From Mangifera indica (taxonomy: Eukaryota > Streptophyta > Magnoliopsida > Sapindales > Anacardiaceae), in contig NC_058137.1 of NCBI RefSeq assembly GCF_011075055.1, positions 7,859,463-7,923,462 on the forward strand: a stretch of 64,000 bases of DNA, written 5' to 3'. Position 1 is the first letter of the stretch; every line of letters starts with the position of its first letter. This document shows, one piece after another, positions 23,989 to 35,669 of this stretch. The notes under the pieces are model-generated. The model saw only the letters and a list, made by a program, of their open reading frames with translations. It did no database searches and had not been told where the DNA came from. The position numbers and the translations under genes are program-made.

Positions 23989-26900
23989 TCATTTCATTGC
24001 TTCAACGCGCTCCAAAATCTCCACAACTTCTTTCATGGAGGGGCGGTGTCTAGGATCTAGTTTCAGGCATTTTAGGGCAAGCTGTGTTGCCCGTTTTGCT
24101 GCCTCTATTGAATATTGCCCCTCCATCCGTGCATCCATTATGTCTTTCAGCTTCGTTTTCTGAGAGAGCATTGGCTTCATCCAACAAACCAAATTTTCCT
24201 CTTCTCTGGGGCGCTCGCGATCAAGAACCCTTAAACCTGTCAACAATTCTAGCAGCACAACCCCAAAGCTATATACATCACTCTTCACATACAAATGACC
24301 TGTTGTATAATTATGAAATACCAAGTTAATTAATTTTATTTAACAAAAAGCGTTGGATTCTCCCTAATTTTTCACTGGTAACTGGAATAGTCTACTTAAC
24401 CATTAAAACAAACATAAAAATCCGAATTCTTAAACATATAACTACCTGTTGTAATATATTCTGGAGCAGCATAACCATACGTCCCCATTACCATGGTTGT
24501 GACATGGGACTCTGCACCAGCAGGCCCCCATTTCGCCAAGCCAAAATGCCCTAATTTTGCATGGAAGCGCTGTGAAATAACACAACACGAGGAACAACCA
24601 AGGTTGTTAGAATACTAAGATAAGGTCATATTATCTAATTAATGTACGCATACTTTCTATGATGCAACACAACGTCTGATTCTTTTATTCGCTTTGAAAA
24701 GATTTAAAAAAGGAAGCCACAAAATTTCCCAACAAGATATCAAGCTACTCCTCATTCAAAGTGTTAATGCTATTTGGTATTCTCCTGTCCGTTGGAATTC
24801 TCCCCTCTCTTCAAGGTGAACCTACTCAAAGTAACTAAAACCAACAACCAGCAACATGACTAGCAATTTGTCATACGATAACTATCAGCCCACAGGATTT
24901 TTACTTGAGGTATACCTCCAAATGGGTTCAAGATGCCAAGACAAGGGATCAAACACTAATTAGAGACCAGACGATTCCTATATGACATTTAACAATGGAA
25001 ACAGGAAAGTCCCTCGTATCAAGATAAAGAACATATTTTTGCTAAAAAAGAAATCTATCACAAATCTTCTAAGATATTCTCCTGTTCCACATCAATAACA
25101 ACAAATAGAAATGAACCTCAATATGTATCACTTTTTTGACCATTGGGATAGGCTTCCCACGATGCCAGCCGTGGCTATCAATTAGCATCTCGAACCAATT
25201 CAATATCTAGTTACAAAAGGTGAGGTAACTCAAGCTAGCCAACATAAGATACTAAATAAAAATCAGCGAATAATACATATAGACATACAAAGTAGGCCTC
25301 CCGTCTACAGGATAACACTTGCTTAATGCCCTAAGGAACTGGTGTTATGACTTACCATTACATACAATATGTAACGAGCTACTGGACTTGTAAACTAGAC
25401 ATGCACAATCACTTGAATGCTCTCTATGCCCCTCATGCTGAGGTGATTGAACGCACCCCAACTTTAATCATATTAGAAGGCTTTGTTGTGTCTCTTGATG
25501 CAATGATATCTAAGACTAGCAAACTAAGTATTAGGGAAGAAGATATTTTTGTTGCCCACCATGAAGCATAGTCTATCGACTCCCATTCAATTGTTCCAAG
25601 CTCTTCAACAATTAATAAGGCAACTCAAAAAAAAAAAGTTGATGGAAAACAACAATTGGATTCCAAGATATCTGGGAAGAAAAGATTTAAGAGAGACCCA
25701 AATCTCTATGGCAAACACCCCCTGACCATACCGATTGACCAAATGCAACCAAAAAATACAAGAGGATATTTTCACAGAATCGAGTAATGAAAGGAGATTG
25801 TGCTTGTTGAGATCCTGGGAAGGTTTGCCATTATCATTATGATATAGGCCATGAATCCATCTAGTTCCAGGATCTCTCAAAAGCCATTGAAGACCTCTTT
25901 GATTGAGGAATCCTCAAAGAATTCATAAATGAGACCACAATAACCAACCTGCAAGTGTAAGTAAGCAAGAAGGACTACCAACAAGGACAGGTTATTGCAC
26001 TAGCAAAAACATACTATTTCACGAGAAGATTGGGCATAGGCCTCTCTAGTTGAGTAAGTTGTCTTACTTTAGTTTGATAGGCATTCACTAGTTATATACA
26101 AATCTGAACTAAAATTATTTAATTACGATTATTCTTGTTATTCCCCCTAAAATTTAGAGAAAATATATATGCAATGTCCTGTAATCAGAATAACACAATA
26201 TTCAATCTATGTTTGTTTTGTGTGATGTTCTTTTATTGATTATCCACATGTGATATATACATATATATATAAAGGAACAAGCATCGAGTACATTTTTCTA
26301 AGTATAAAAAAAGAAACTATAGTGTCCCAAAGAGTCTCAACGACCCTGTGATCAGAAGCAAGAATGCAAGCTACTCCTGCAGTTTGCTGGGATCCTCAAA
26401 AATCCTTCAAGGGACTGGCCCAATTGGTTCAAGTCTTATGTTGCTTACCTCGACTTACTAAGTGTGGCTAATTTCCTTTGGTGGTCTAAGACTATCTCCA
26501 ATCCCTTTCCTACTCCTCATAACTCCTCTTATGGAAAAAAAGTTATAATCAAGGATCAAAGCTATATAATATAAAAGACCTCCATAATAAGTTCCTTAGC
26601 CCTATCTTTAACCTCGACCTCAACAGATAACACCTTTAGGGGGCATTGGGTTCAAAGGGTAGAAAAATTACTTTAATAATATATCTTTTATTACTTACAT
26701 TATTTTGTTTGGTTAGTTAACAATAAAAGATTCTGGTAATCTTCTATTACCGATAGTGATGTGACAGGTAATATAAAAGATAATTTGATTACAGCTTTCA
26801 CTTTAGGTATTAAATAATTATTAAGATAATCTTGATTTTATTAAAACTATATCCTTATTTATTAATTTTTAAAAGTAAAAATAATCTTATTTTCAATTAA

Positions 26901-29900
26901 TTCAACAAATAATATAAAACTATTTTAGAATGATTAAATCCAATAGCATTTAAATAAAATAATATACTAATATTATTTTATTACCTTTAACCAAACATAA
27001 TAATTATTTAAACTTATCATTTTTTACTAAATTTTATCAAACATAATAATAATTAATACTCAGTAATCCTCAAGGTAATCATTTTTCAAGGAAATCTTCC
27101 AATTTTGATAATAAAACATTTCCTAAAGCAAACGCTCCTTTAGCCTTGACTTATTGTCTTGTTAAAGAACCTATAGGAGATTATCATCCTAGTGGCCAAT
27201 TTGCTCCTTAAGTTATTCATTTCGGACCAAACATTCCATGAAACTAGTCTTATGGTTACGTAACTTCTCCTCCCAACCTTTGTAGGCACTCACAATAAAA
27301 GGCCAAGTTCTCCATCAATGATGCCTCTTATGCCCGCAGACAACTTATCAATGCCTTAGGCCTCTTATCCATCTCCACCAACTTCTTCCTTCGAGCATAT
27401 GTCTATTCCCTATGCTAGTCCGAGTTTCGAAGATAGTCACCTCTATGTACCAATGTCAGTTACACCTTGTTTAATAGGAGCAGTAACACGTCAATGACTT
27501 ACAAAAAAACTCCAGGTTATGATAACAAACAAAAAAAGATATAAACAATATGGAGTAGTGTGAATTTTGCCTTGATACCATTTTCAATTAGCTTTTATAG
27601 TTTAAGAGTGGGTTTCCATCCCTTGATACTTTGCCCATTCTTCTCGGGTGATTCATTCATGTATTATTTCTTCTACGAGATGAAAATTCAAGATCACCTC
27701 ACTAGCATCCCTAATAGCCTAAAAAAGAGGAGGGAGTGAAAGTTCTAGACTATCCACCTATCACCCTTATCAGCATCCATATGATTACCCTCACCAACAA
27801 ATAAAGAATGTTTGTCCTTTAGTAGTCTTTTCTCTAGAAGCTTAGAAGGCCCTTTATTATCACTTACTTCTAGTCTATGTTTTAGAGCCTTAGGTATATG
27901 ACCTAATGACTTAAAGATACATCTTTCAGGATAAGGGTTATACCTCCTAAACAAAAAAGTAGGTTAAATCCTGTTAGGCGCGCCTTGTCTATTTAATTAA
28001 ATCAAACATATCATTATAGACTTCATTTAGAATTAATGAAAATAGCAATGATGGTGAAATGGAGAAAACACGATAGAATTTTCAAAATGCAAGTAAAGCA
28101 AATAGCATGAGAGTTATTGACTTTATATAAAAAACCAAGATACATTAGCAAGAAATCTCCATAACTATAGGGGAAATCCTAGAAACCTTAACTCTACAAT
28201 GAGTAATGTAAGCTTTACCTTGATATCATCCTTGATAAGTTTCTTCAACTTGAGGAGTTCTATCATCCCTTAAAACAATGACCATTCATTCTGTGAGATA
28301 AATTCCATCATGTCCATCATAAGACCAAAACTAGAAACTATCTCATTATTATCCTTAAAATCTCAACAAAGGGAAAAGTGAAAAGGAAGACCTAGAGTGT
28401 TCTCGCTCATATTGTGAGCAACTTCCATTCAGTTACTTACTCCAACAAGGTGAGGGCATTTGACCCCTCGTAACCTCTTTACCAGAGGCTTAAAAGGCCC
28501 TACACCATTATCAAGCTTCAGTTGACATTTCTTCATTTTTGGTACATGCCCTAATACCTAAAGACTAGCCAAAACTTATCTTACAAGATGAGGATTATAT
28601 CCCTTAGAATAACAACTCGATTATGCCTCTTCATAGTCATCGCCCCGAGTTAGTTAGATTAACCATCTCGTAAAGTCTTATCTTAAGCAAAAAAGATCTA
28701 AAAATTGAGTAAGAGTTACTAAAAAGCATAGAGAATACTTGAAAGTTTATAAGAAATTTTTAGAGCAAATGCATGGATGATTACCAAATTTACAGGCAAA
28801 CATAAAGTACTTTCCACCAACAACCGTAGCCTTACAACATGCGTCAGATATCCAACTTATGAATTCAAAGCATGATTGACAAGACTCTTTTTAGCATCCT
28901 AATCACCATGATCAGGACCTAACATTAGTATAAAACACTATAAATAAAGTGTACACATGAAATTATTACAATTTTTATTGTCCTCCCTTGACATCCCACA
29001 TGTCCATCTATATTAAGGAAAATAATGATCCTTGGAAATCAACCTTGACACCTTGTTTGACTACAACATGCAAGGTGTCTCAAGTTGTCCTACCCAAAAC
29101 ATAGATTAGTAATCAATGGATAAACTCTCTTAACCTTTGGAGCAAGACTCATAGTAAAAAAAATTACATTCACTCAAACACCTCGAGTGTTTAGTACTAA
29201 AACTATCTTTGACAACTATGATGATATAAGCCACCAGACTTACAAATCAAACCGACATGACCACTTGAATGCCTTACTAAGCCTTTTAGGAGAAGGTGGT
29301 CGAATATAGACCATAGAATCATACTTTTGTCAACAAACGATCCATCCCATAATGTGTGGAACTCATAAAGGCTTGTAGTATATCATCCAAAATGCATCAA
29401 TGCACCTAAATTGTCAAGGCACCCATATTCGTTATTCAAGAAATAATCAACATCAGGCCAATATTGTTTTCCATCATGCTAGAAGCATATCTCATGTGAG
29501 GAGGTTAAAAATCAACAATAGATGTATTAACTAAAAAAATCACCACCTTGAAGACATCAAGCATTTTGAATCCTCATTCATGCCTTGGATTTGAAACATC
29601 ATAATAGGTAAAGAAGCTTATAGTGACTCCAAGGACGATCCAACTCTGACATGTAAGCAAGACTCACTCAAGGTGTAAACTTGTGATGTCCAGTCATAAA
29701 CTTATGCCATTATTATCTCTACAGTGATATGGATAACATCTCAAAGGGATACAACTCATGTCAATCAAGGGTGCACACTTGTACACTATTAACTTAACGT
29801 GACAACCATAACTCACATTACTTGTCATTGTCATGGAAGTTAGGAACTCAAGTCAACACGATGGATTCTCTATAAAAAGCGTGTAGAATCACTACTTGTT

Positions 29901-32900
29901 TCATAATTCATAGTTGTGAAAAAATAATACTTGATTGCTTTTACACATCTTCATACTGATAATTCAATAGACACCTAGCCAAAAGCAAGAGAAAATATGA
30001 GCCTTGCCATTACATAGATGACTAGAAGCTCAAACTATATCATTACCAAAATAGTCATCATACAAAATGATAAGATAAAAAAAATTTCACTTAAGGCAAT
30101 GATTACTATCATCTACCAAGTAGAGGGACACCTCGAAATCTTGTAAATTTGTCATATAAACCTATGTTATCTCAAACAACTTAATTACTTATGTTTGAGT
30201 ACTTATTCTCTTTTGTATTTGTTCGTTCATCACATAAAAGGTGTATGTTAAGATTCTAAGCAGTGTGATAACAATAATACAGAGATACAATTAAAGTTCT
30301 AAATTTATTATTTTATTAATTATATTAATTTACAATTATAAAACACAATACACTCCACCATGAGTAAATAAGTAGTTATATTCAATCTGTGATTACAATG
30401 AAAGATGGAGTCTCAAGCTTTTTCATCAAATCATGTATTCTTTCTTTGAGGAAATTATTATTAGTTTATAGGTAAGGAAGGAACATGTAGAGTTCCTTTG
30501 TTCTTGAACTCTTCCACAAGTTTTGAGCCATAGTGTTAACTCAACCTCAATAACCCTCTCTTCTCTTAAGCAAATTAGTGAGGAAGAAACTCTTAAGCAT
30601 AAACACTTGATATGTCAATATTCCATCAAGAACCCTTTTTAGGCCAACCAAGATGCATTACAATTTGTAGTAATTTTAACCTAGGTCACACGAGCCTTGA
30701 ATTGTGTTCATTCGTTTAGACCATGAATCCATGGCAAACCTTCAAAAATCATATCTTTTATTCATTTGACGACAAAACATTGGTTAGAAGTAGCTAACAT
30801 AAACAACATGTTTGCATTAGGATATCTATCATGGCACAAGACACATTTGTGCACCCATGAGGGGTGCATAATATCATTTACCATAGCAGGAAGACAACAT
30901 ATGCACATTGTCAACTAATCTAAAAAGTCATACACAATTTCATCCACCACGTCCCCTTCCCACAAAAAGGATTGACTTTGAACTGCCCTCTTCCTTCATA
31001 CTCAAAAGAGCACCTCAACTCTTACCTATGCAAGAACAACAAAATACAATATAATTTACACCATCGACAACTCTCAAAGTTAAGTAATTCATCATCTTAT
31101 AGGTTGGTGATGATACTTTTTCAATTGACAAAGAGAAAAGACTTTCAAAAGGCCTATGAAAACCAACAAGTATAACAAGAAAAAAAATTTATAAAATGTG
31201 AAAGGTTTAAGCCATTTTTGCTCTCCTTTTATAGCCAAAACAAAAAAACAAACAAGAATCGATCCTAATTGTTCAGCACAATCCCTAAACATGTGTCAAC
31301 CATCCTAATATGTCAAGCACATTCCATAGGAAAGTCAAACAATGGGATTGATACGTGGCTCAAAATGTATGATGTCGATTATCATGTCCTTGTCACAAAG
31401 ATATAGTAATCTCCATGTGACACTGATCCATTCAAGGTAAGAAGCAATTGAAGTTCTTGAAGACGTCCTTGCAGTCTAAGAAATAAGGCGCAATTGTCAT
31501 ATAATATACTTCAACTTGTAAGGATTCTCCCTAATAAATGTCTCTTTTAAGTGAACCTACCAATGACAACAATAAGACTAGAAATTCAAGAAGCCTCTCA
31601 AACAACAAGGGATATGGGTAGATTCTTCAGCTAAAGACAATAAAAAGACCTCCACTTAGTAGAATCTTTTATAAAGATTTTCCTATCTCTTCCCAATGAC
31701 ATCAAAGGGAATCTATCTCCACATTTCCAATCAAAATATTTTTGAAATTGTAATATTCCCTATTTAGTTTAATAGAATAAGAACACATTCTTTAAATCAT
31801 ATTTAAATTAGGAATCTCCTAATTGTTTTAATTCGAATATAACTTTTTATTAGTCTTATAAATATAAAAGACCATTGAGAGTGAGAAAAAGAAACGCAAA
31901 CCAAAAAGAGACCAAAAATCTATGTCAAACTCATAACTCATCTATTATACTTATCCTCTATAGGATATAAACATAAACTATAACTGCTAGCCCCCTTACC
32001 ATCAGATCAAACCATGTTAAAAATCTTATGTTTCATTTTCTTTTAATTCTCTTATATTCATATCGCACAATAATAGACATAAGATTCTTATTAAATTCTA
32101 ATTGTTGTTACCGTAGTCTAACTTGCATATGACTCTAAATTGCCTACATTGTTTATGATAAATCACTTCAACAATTATAATGAAGGAAACATAGTCTATT
32201 TCAATCCAACTCTATTTCCAAGCTAAAATAGTAATAAAAAATCTAAAAAAGGGAAAAAGAAATCCAGAATTGTGACTACCATATGATTCTAAATATCTAC
32301 CAGATTTCAAATTAGATTTCACTTATTCTATGTTTTTGCTTTTAATACTAAATAAACTTAGATAAAAGGGCAAGAATCAAAAAAAATAAAAAAAAAAACC
32401 AACCCCATCAAGCAGTATATTAGAGGCCGCTAAATTTCGATAAATGACTTTATTCTCTGAAGTATGTAGAAAAGCTAGTCCTCGAGCTACTCCAATGGCA
32501 ATTTTAATCCGAATATCCCAAGATAGTGGTTCAATGGAAGGATCTCCTGCACAATAAATCAATGTAAGAGTCAATACCATAATCCGTGAATGCACTTTTT
32601 TTTTTCTTTATTTTAGCCAACTTTGTGTTTCATGACTCATTACTTCTGAAAAGTTGCTTATCTAAGCTTCTCATTTGCATGAATTCATACACAAGGAGCA
32701 GCCCTTTATCCTCCCGACAGTATCCCAAAAGCTTAACAAGGTTGGGATGAGAAAGTCTTCCTAGAAAGTTAACCTCTGACTGCATAAAAGAAAATAAATT
32801 ACATTATCCTCAAATCAAGGAGCATATTTAAAATTTGTTATTTAAAGAAAACTTCCTAAACGCAATTTTTATGTCCAGTCAAGTCCGACAGTTTCACTGG

Positions 32901-33707
32901 CCTAGCATTATGCAGATCAATTAAAGGCAGCATATATTCTAAGGTAATTGAACTTAAGAAAAAGCATCTCACAAATATCAGCCTCGGAATTTTAGCAATG
33001 CAGATAAGTTATGCTTCGTGGGACAGACAACCTTTATCTAAAGCCCAATCACATTGAAGGTTGTTGTCAACAATACCAGCACATTTTTCTTTTCTTTTAT
33101 GAACTCTTTCATGAATTCTTTCTAAAATTATTCAAAATCCTACATATAGGCGATAAAAGAAATAAAAAACAAAACAAAACAAAAAGGTCAAGAAGAATAC
33201 CTGCCATTCTTGTAACATAATTTCTGACCTGAATTTCTTGATGGCAACCACCATTCCAATACCACTTTTAGAAGGAGCAAATGTCTTCTCATCAATCCAA
33301 CCCTTATAAACTTTCCCAAAAGTACCTTCCCCTAACAAAGTATCAGACTTGAAGTTCTTAGTTGCAAGCTTCAAATCTGCAAAAATGAACATTTTCAAGT
33401 TTGGTGTCTCCAAAATTTGTCCATCTGCAGTTGCTTCCTCCCCGCCTTCATTAACAGCCTGGGAACTAGTGGCTGATATCTCTGTAGTGTGGCTGTAAAT
33501 GTTTGACACCCCTTACAAAATTCCAACAAGACTCAGTGAACAAATCATTTCATCAAAGAACAAATAAAACTCAAAAACCAATCTAAAAATAAAACTAAAA
33601 GCTTAAGATATTCATTCAGCACCTGAGCTTGTAGGATTGTGGATGGAGGTGGTATTAGGAGTAGTAGGATTAGCCTCTTTGGAACAAGATACCCAGCAAT
33701 TACCCAT
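23989..33707 (-). CDS. K3: RLCK-VII-like predicted pseudokinase with 7.8-kb intron
   Basis: Six exons on the minus strand: 33707-33623, 33511-33201, 32779-32644, 32546-32404, 24569-24446, 24299-23989. All splice sites are GT-AG and the joined frame stays open, predicting 369 aa. The N-terminus MGNCWVSC keeps Gly2/Cys4. The Gly-loop [12 protein letters not shown] and VAIK lysine are present. The catalytic loop reads YRNLAASN instead of YRDFKASN, losing the catalytic Asp and the Lys. The metal-binding DFG reads HFG, and the activation segment has TTMVMG for TTRVMG. By family knowledge such a protein should be catalytically dead. It may be a scaffold or decoy, or a young pseudogene whose frame has not yet broken. 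The 7.8-kb intron 4 could also mean that the two halves are no longer spliced together. Confidence 0.72.
24570..32403. other. K3 giant intron 4, filled with degenerate repeats
   Basis: The first part (about 24570-26540) matches K1 intron 4 (12475-14400) in order, and the last part (about 31260-32403) matches 14550-15715. Between them lie about 4.7 kb with partial internal copies of the same non-coding family (for example near 27600-27780, 28230-28420 and 29230-29330) and a Tourist-like MITE at 26639. Short open frames are not supported as genes. Confidence 0.6.
26639..27138. mobile_element. Tourist-like (PIF/Harbinger) MITE, copy 1
   Basis: Ends gggggcattgggttc and, on the other strand, ggagcgtttgctttag, with ttta on both sides (a TTA-type duplication). 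The body is AT-rich and non-coding. A close relative of the same length lies at 34620-35122. Confidence 0.7.
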
Positions 33708-34616
33708 GAAGAACTTGAGAAGCCCTGTTTTGAACGATGTTTGAAAAACAAAAGCAGCGTAATTTAGGGAGAGTTTGTGTGTGGTTTTGATCGTTAATAT
33801 AAGGTTGAGGTGGGTTGGGGAATTCAACGTAAAAATATGAAGAGGCACAAAGGTAAAATAAACTGTTTATTTTGGAAATGTACTAGTCATGAAAATTTTA
33901 ATATTGAATTTTTCACAAATAATGCATTTTCAAAATTAATCTTATACATCAAAACTGAATTAAATTTTGAACATGAAACAAAATAAATCCCAAGGATCTT
34001 GTATAGGTCATAAAATATTTAATTAAAAACTTGCAAGGTTATAGGAATACACGATGTGTCATGCTTCCTAAATTTGTAAAATTTCTAAAATTCATCTAAG
34101 TTTGTGACAAATTTAGATAAATCTCATGTTGACAAAACATGGGAGAGAAATTGGATTTGGATATACATCCCACATCACTTGGAATACTAAGATAAAGTTG
34201 ATTAAATAATTCATGAGCTCTTTGAATTAATAACGTGTTTTGATTGCAAAACCCAAAAACAAAATTATGATAGATTGTATATTCAAAACAATCAATAACT
34301 TAATAGTGCATTGGGCTATTGAACTAAAATGTTACAATTATAATATCAAAGCCATTACATTTGTCCTCGTCTCATTGCAATTGGTTAAATAACCTATAAG
34401 TTTTTGGGTTATAAAACCCAGAGGTAAAATCCACATTAAATTGTCCACTTGTATCATAACCCATGAAGTGTATGTACTATCTTTATTGATCATATTAAGT
34501 TTATATCTAAACTTTTATTAAACTATTCAATTCCTTTATTTTATTAAACCTTAAACCACATAATAAGGAAATTTTCTATCATAGTGGCATTAGCAAATGA
34601 GAGCATTTGAACACTA
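33708..34616. other. K3 upstream intergenic DNA
   Basis: Promoter-side DNA homologous to upstream regions of K1 and K2. No gene is seen. Confidence 0.5.
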
Positions 34617-34619
34617 TTA

Positions 34620-35122
34620 GGGGGCGTTTGATTTGGAAAATATTTTATTATCAAAATTAGAATATTACTTTGAAGATAAATTACCTTGAGAATTGATGAG
34701 TATAAATTATTACTATGTTTGATAAAATTTGATAAAAATGGGTAGATATAAATAATTATTGTGTTTTGTTAGAAATAATAAAATAATATTAGTATATTAT
34801 TTTACTTCACTACCCTTGGGTATAATTATTCTAAAACATTTTTTATGTTATTTATTATATTAATTGAAAATGAGATTATTTTTGCTTTAAAAAAATTAAT
34901 AAACATGGATATAGTTATAATAAAATCAAGATTAACTTAGTAATCTTTTAATGTCTAAGATAGAGGTGATAATCAGATTACATCTTATATTATTTACCAT
35001 ATTACTATTGATAATAAAATATTACTAGAATTTTTTATTACTTATAAGCTAAACAAAGTAATGTAAATAATAAAATATAGATAACTAAAATAATTTTTTT
35101 ACCATCAAGTCCAAATGCCCCC
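34620..35122. mobile_element. Tourist-like (PIF/Harbinger) MITE, copy 2
   Basis: Terminal inverted repeat GGGGGCRTTTGG at both ends, with flanking tta (34617-34619) and gta (35123-35125). The homologous K1 spacer near 17756 reads ctattaggtttatg without the element and is therefore the empty site. No coding capacity. Confidence 0.82.
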
Positions 35123-35125
35123 GTA

Positions 35126-35669
35126 GGTTTATGAACAACCAAATTACATAATGAGGTACATTGAATTTGGGACACATTTTCATGTAAATGAAGACTTGTC
35201 ACTACCTAAGCACATTAAACCTTTTGACATAATTTATCAATAAAACTATGTATAGTTATAATGAATATATACTAATTTGGATACTAATGATAAAATGTCA
35301 CCATATAATTAAATAATTTTGAATTATTAATATAATAATACTTAATCATATAATGGCATATCATCAATATACTCAATTTGTTATTTATTATAAGCGCACA
35401 TAACATTGCTTCATAATACACACACACACATCATTTACTTAATTTTTATGTCTATGCCATTATAGTAAAGCAGATATATTGACCAGTTAAGATATCTCCA
35501 AAACCTTCACATTTACATGAGACAACATTTTTTTCCTATGTACACATGTAAATTTCGTGTAATCCAAATAAACAACTTAAAAAATTAATGCACACATGTT
35601 TTTGTGTCAATGTAAAAGTTTAGATTTTGTATTGTTTATCTTCAAGTGTGATTCAATTTCCAGCTCATG
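35126..35669. other. Duplicated spacer between K3 and K4
   Basis: Aligns with 17770-18000, 41490-41607 plus 43556-43979. It contains an AT-rich imperfect inverted repeat (about 35236-35400) and a short CA run near 35420. No gene. Confidence 0.5.

Noticed and set aside
23989..24569. Treating K3 exons 5-6 as a separate kinase fragment unrelated to exons 1-4 at 32404-33707
   Set aside because: Phases and splice sites fit exactly, and K1 shows the same enlarged intron 4. One gene is the simpler reading, though the long intron keeps some doubt.
25347..25571. A 74-aa open frame in K3 intron 4
   Set aside because: The homologous stretch in K1 intron 4 (about 13235-13460) is not open, and both belong to a non-coding repeat.
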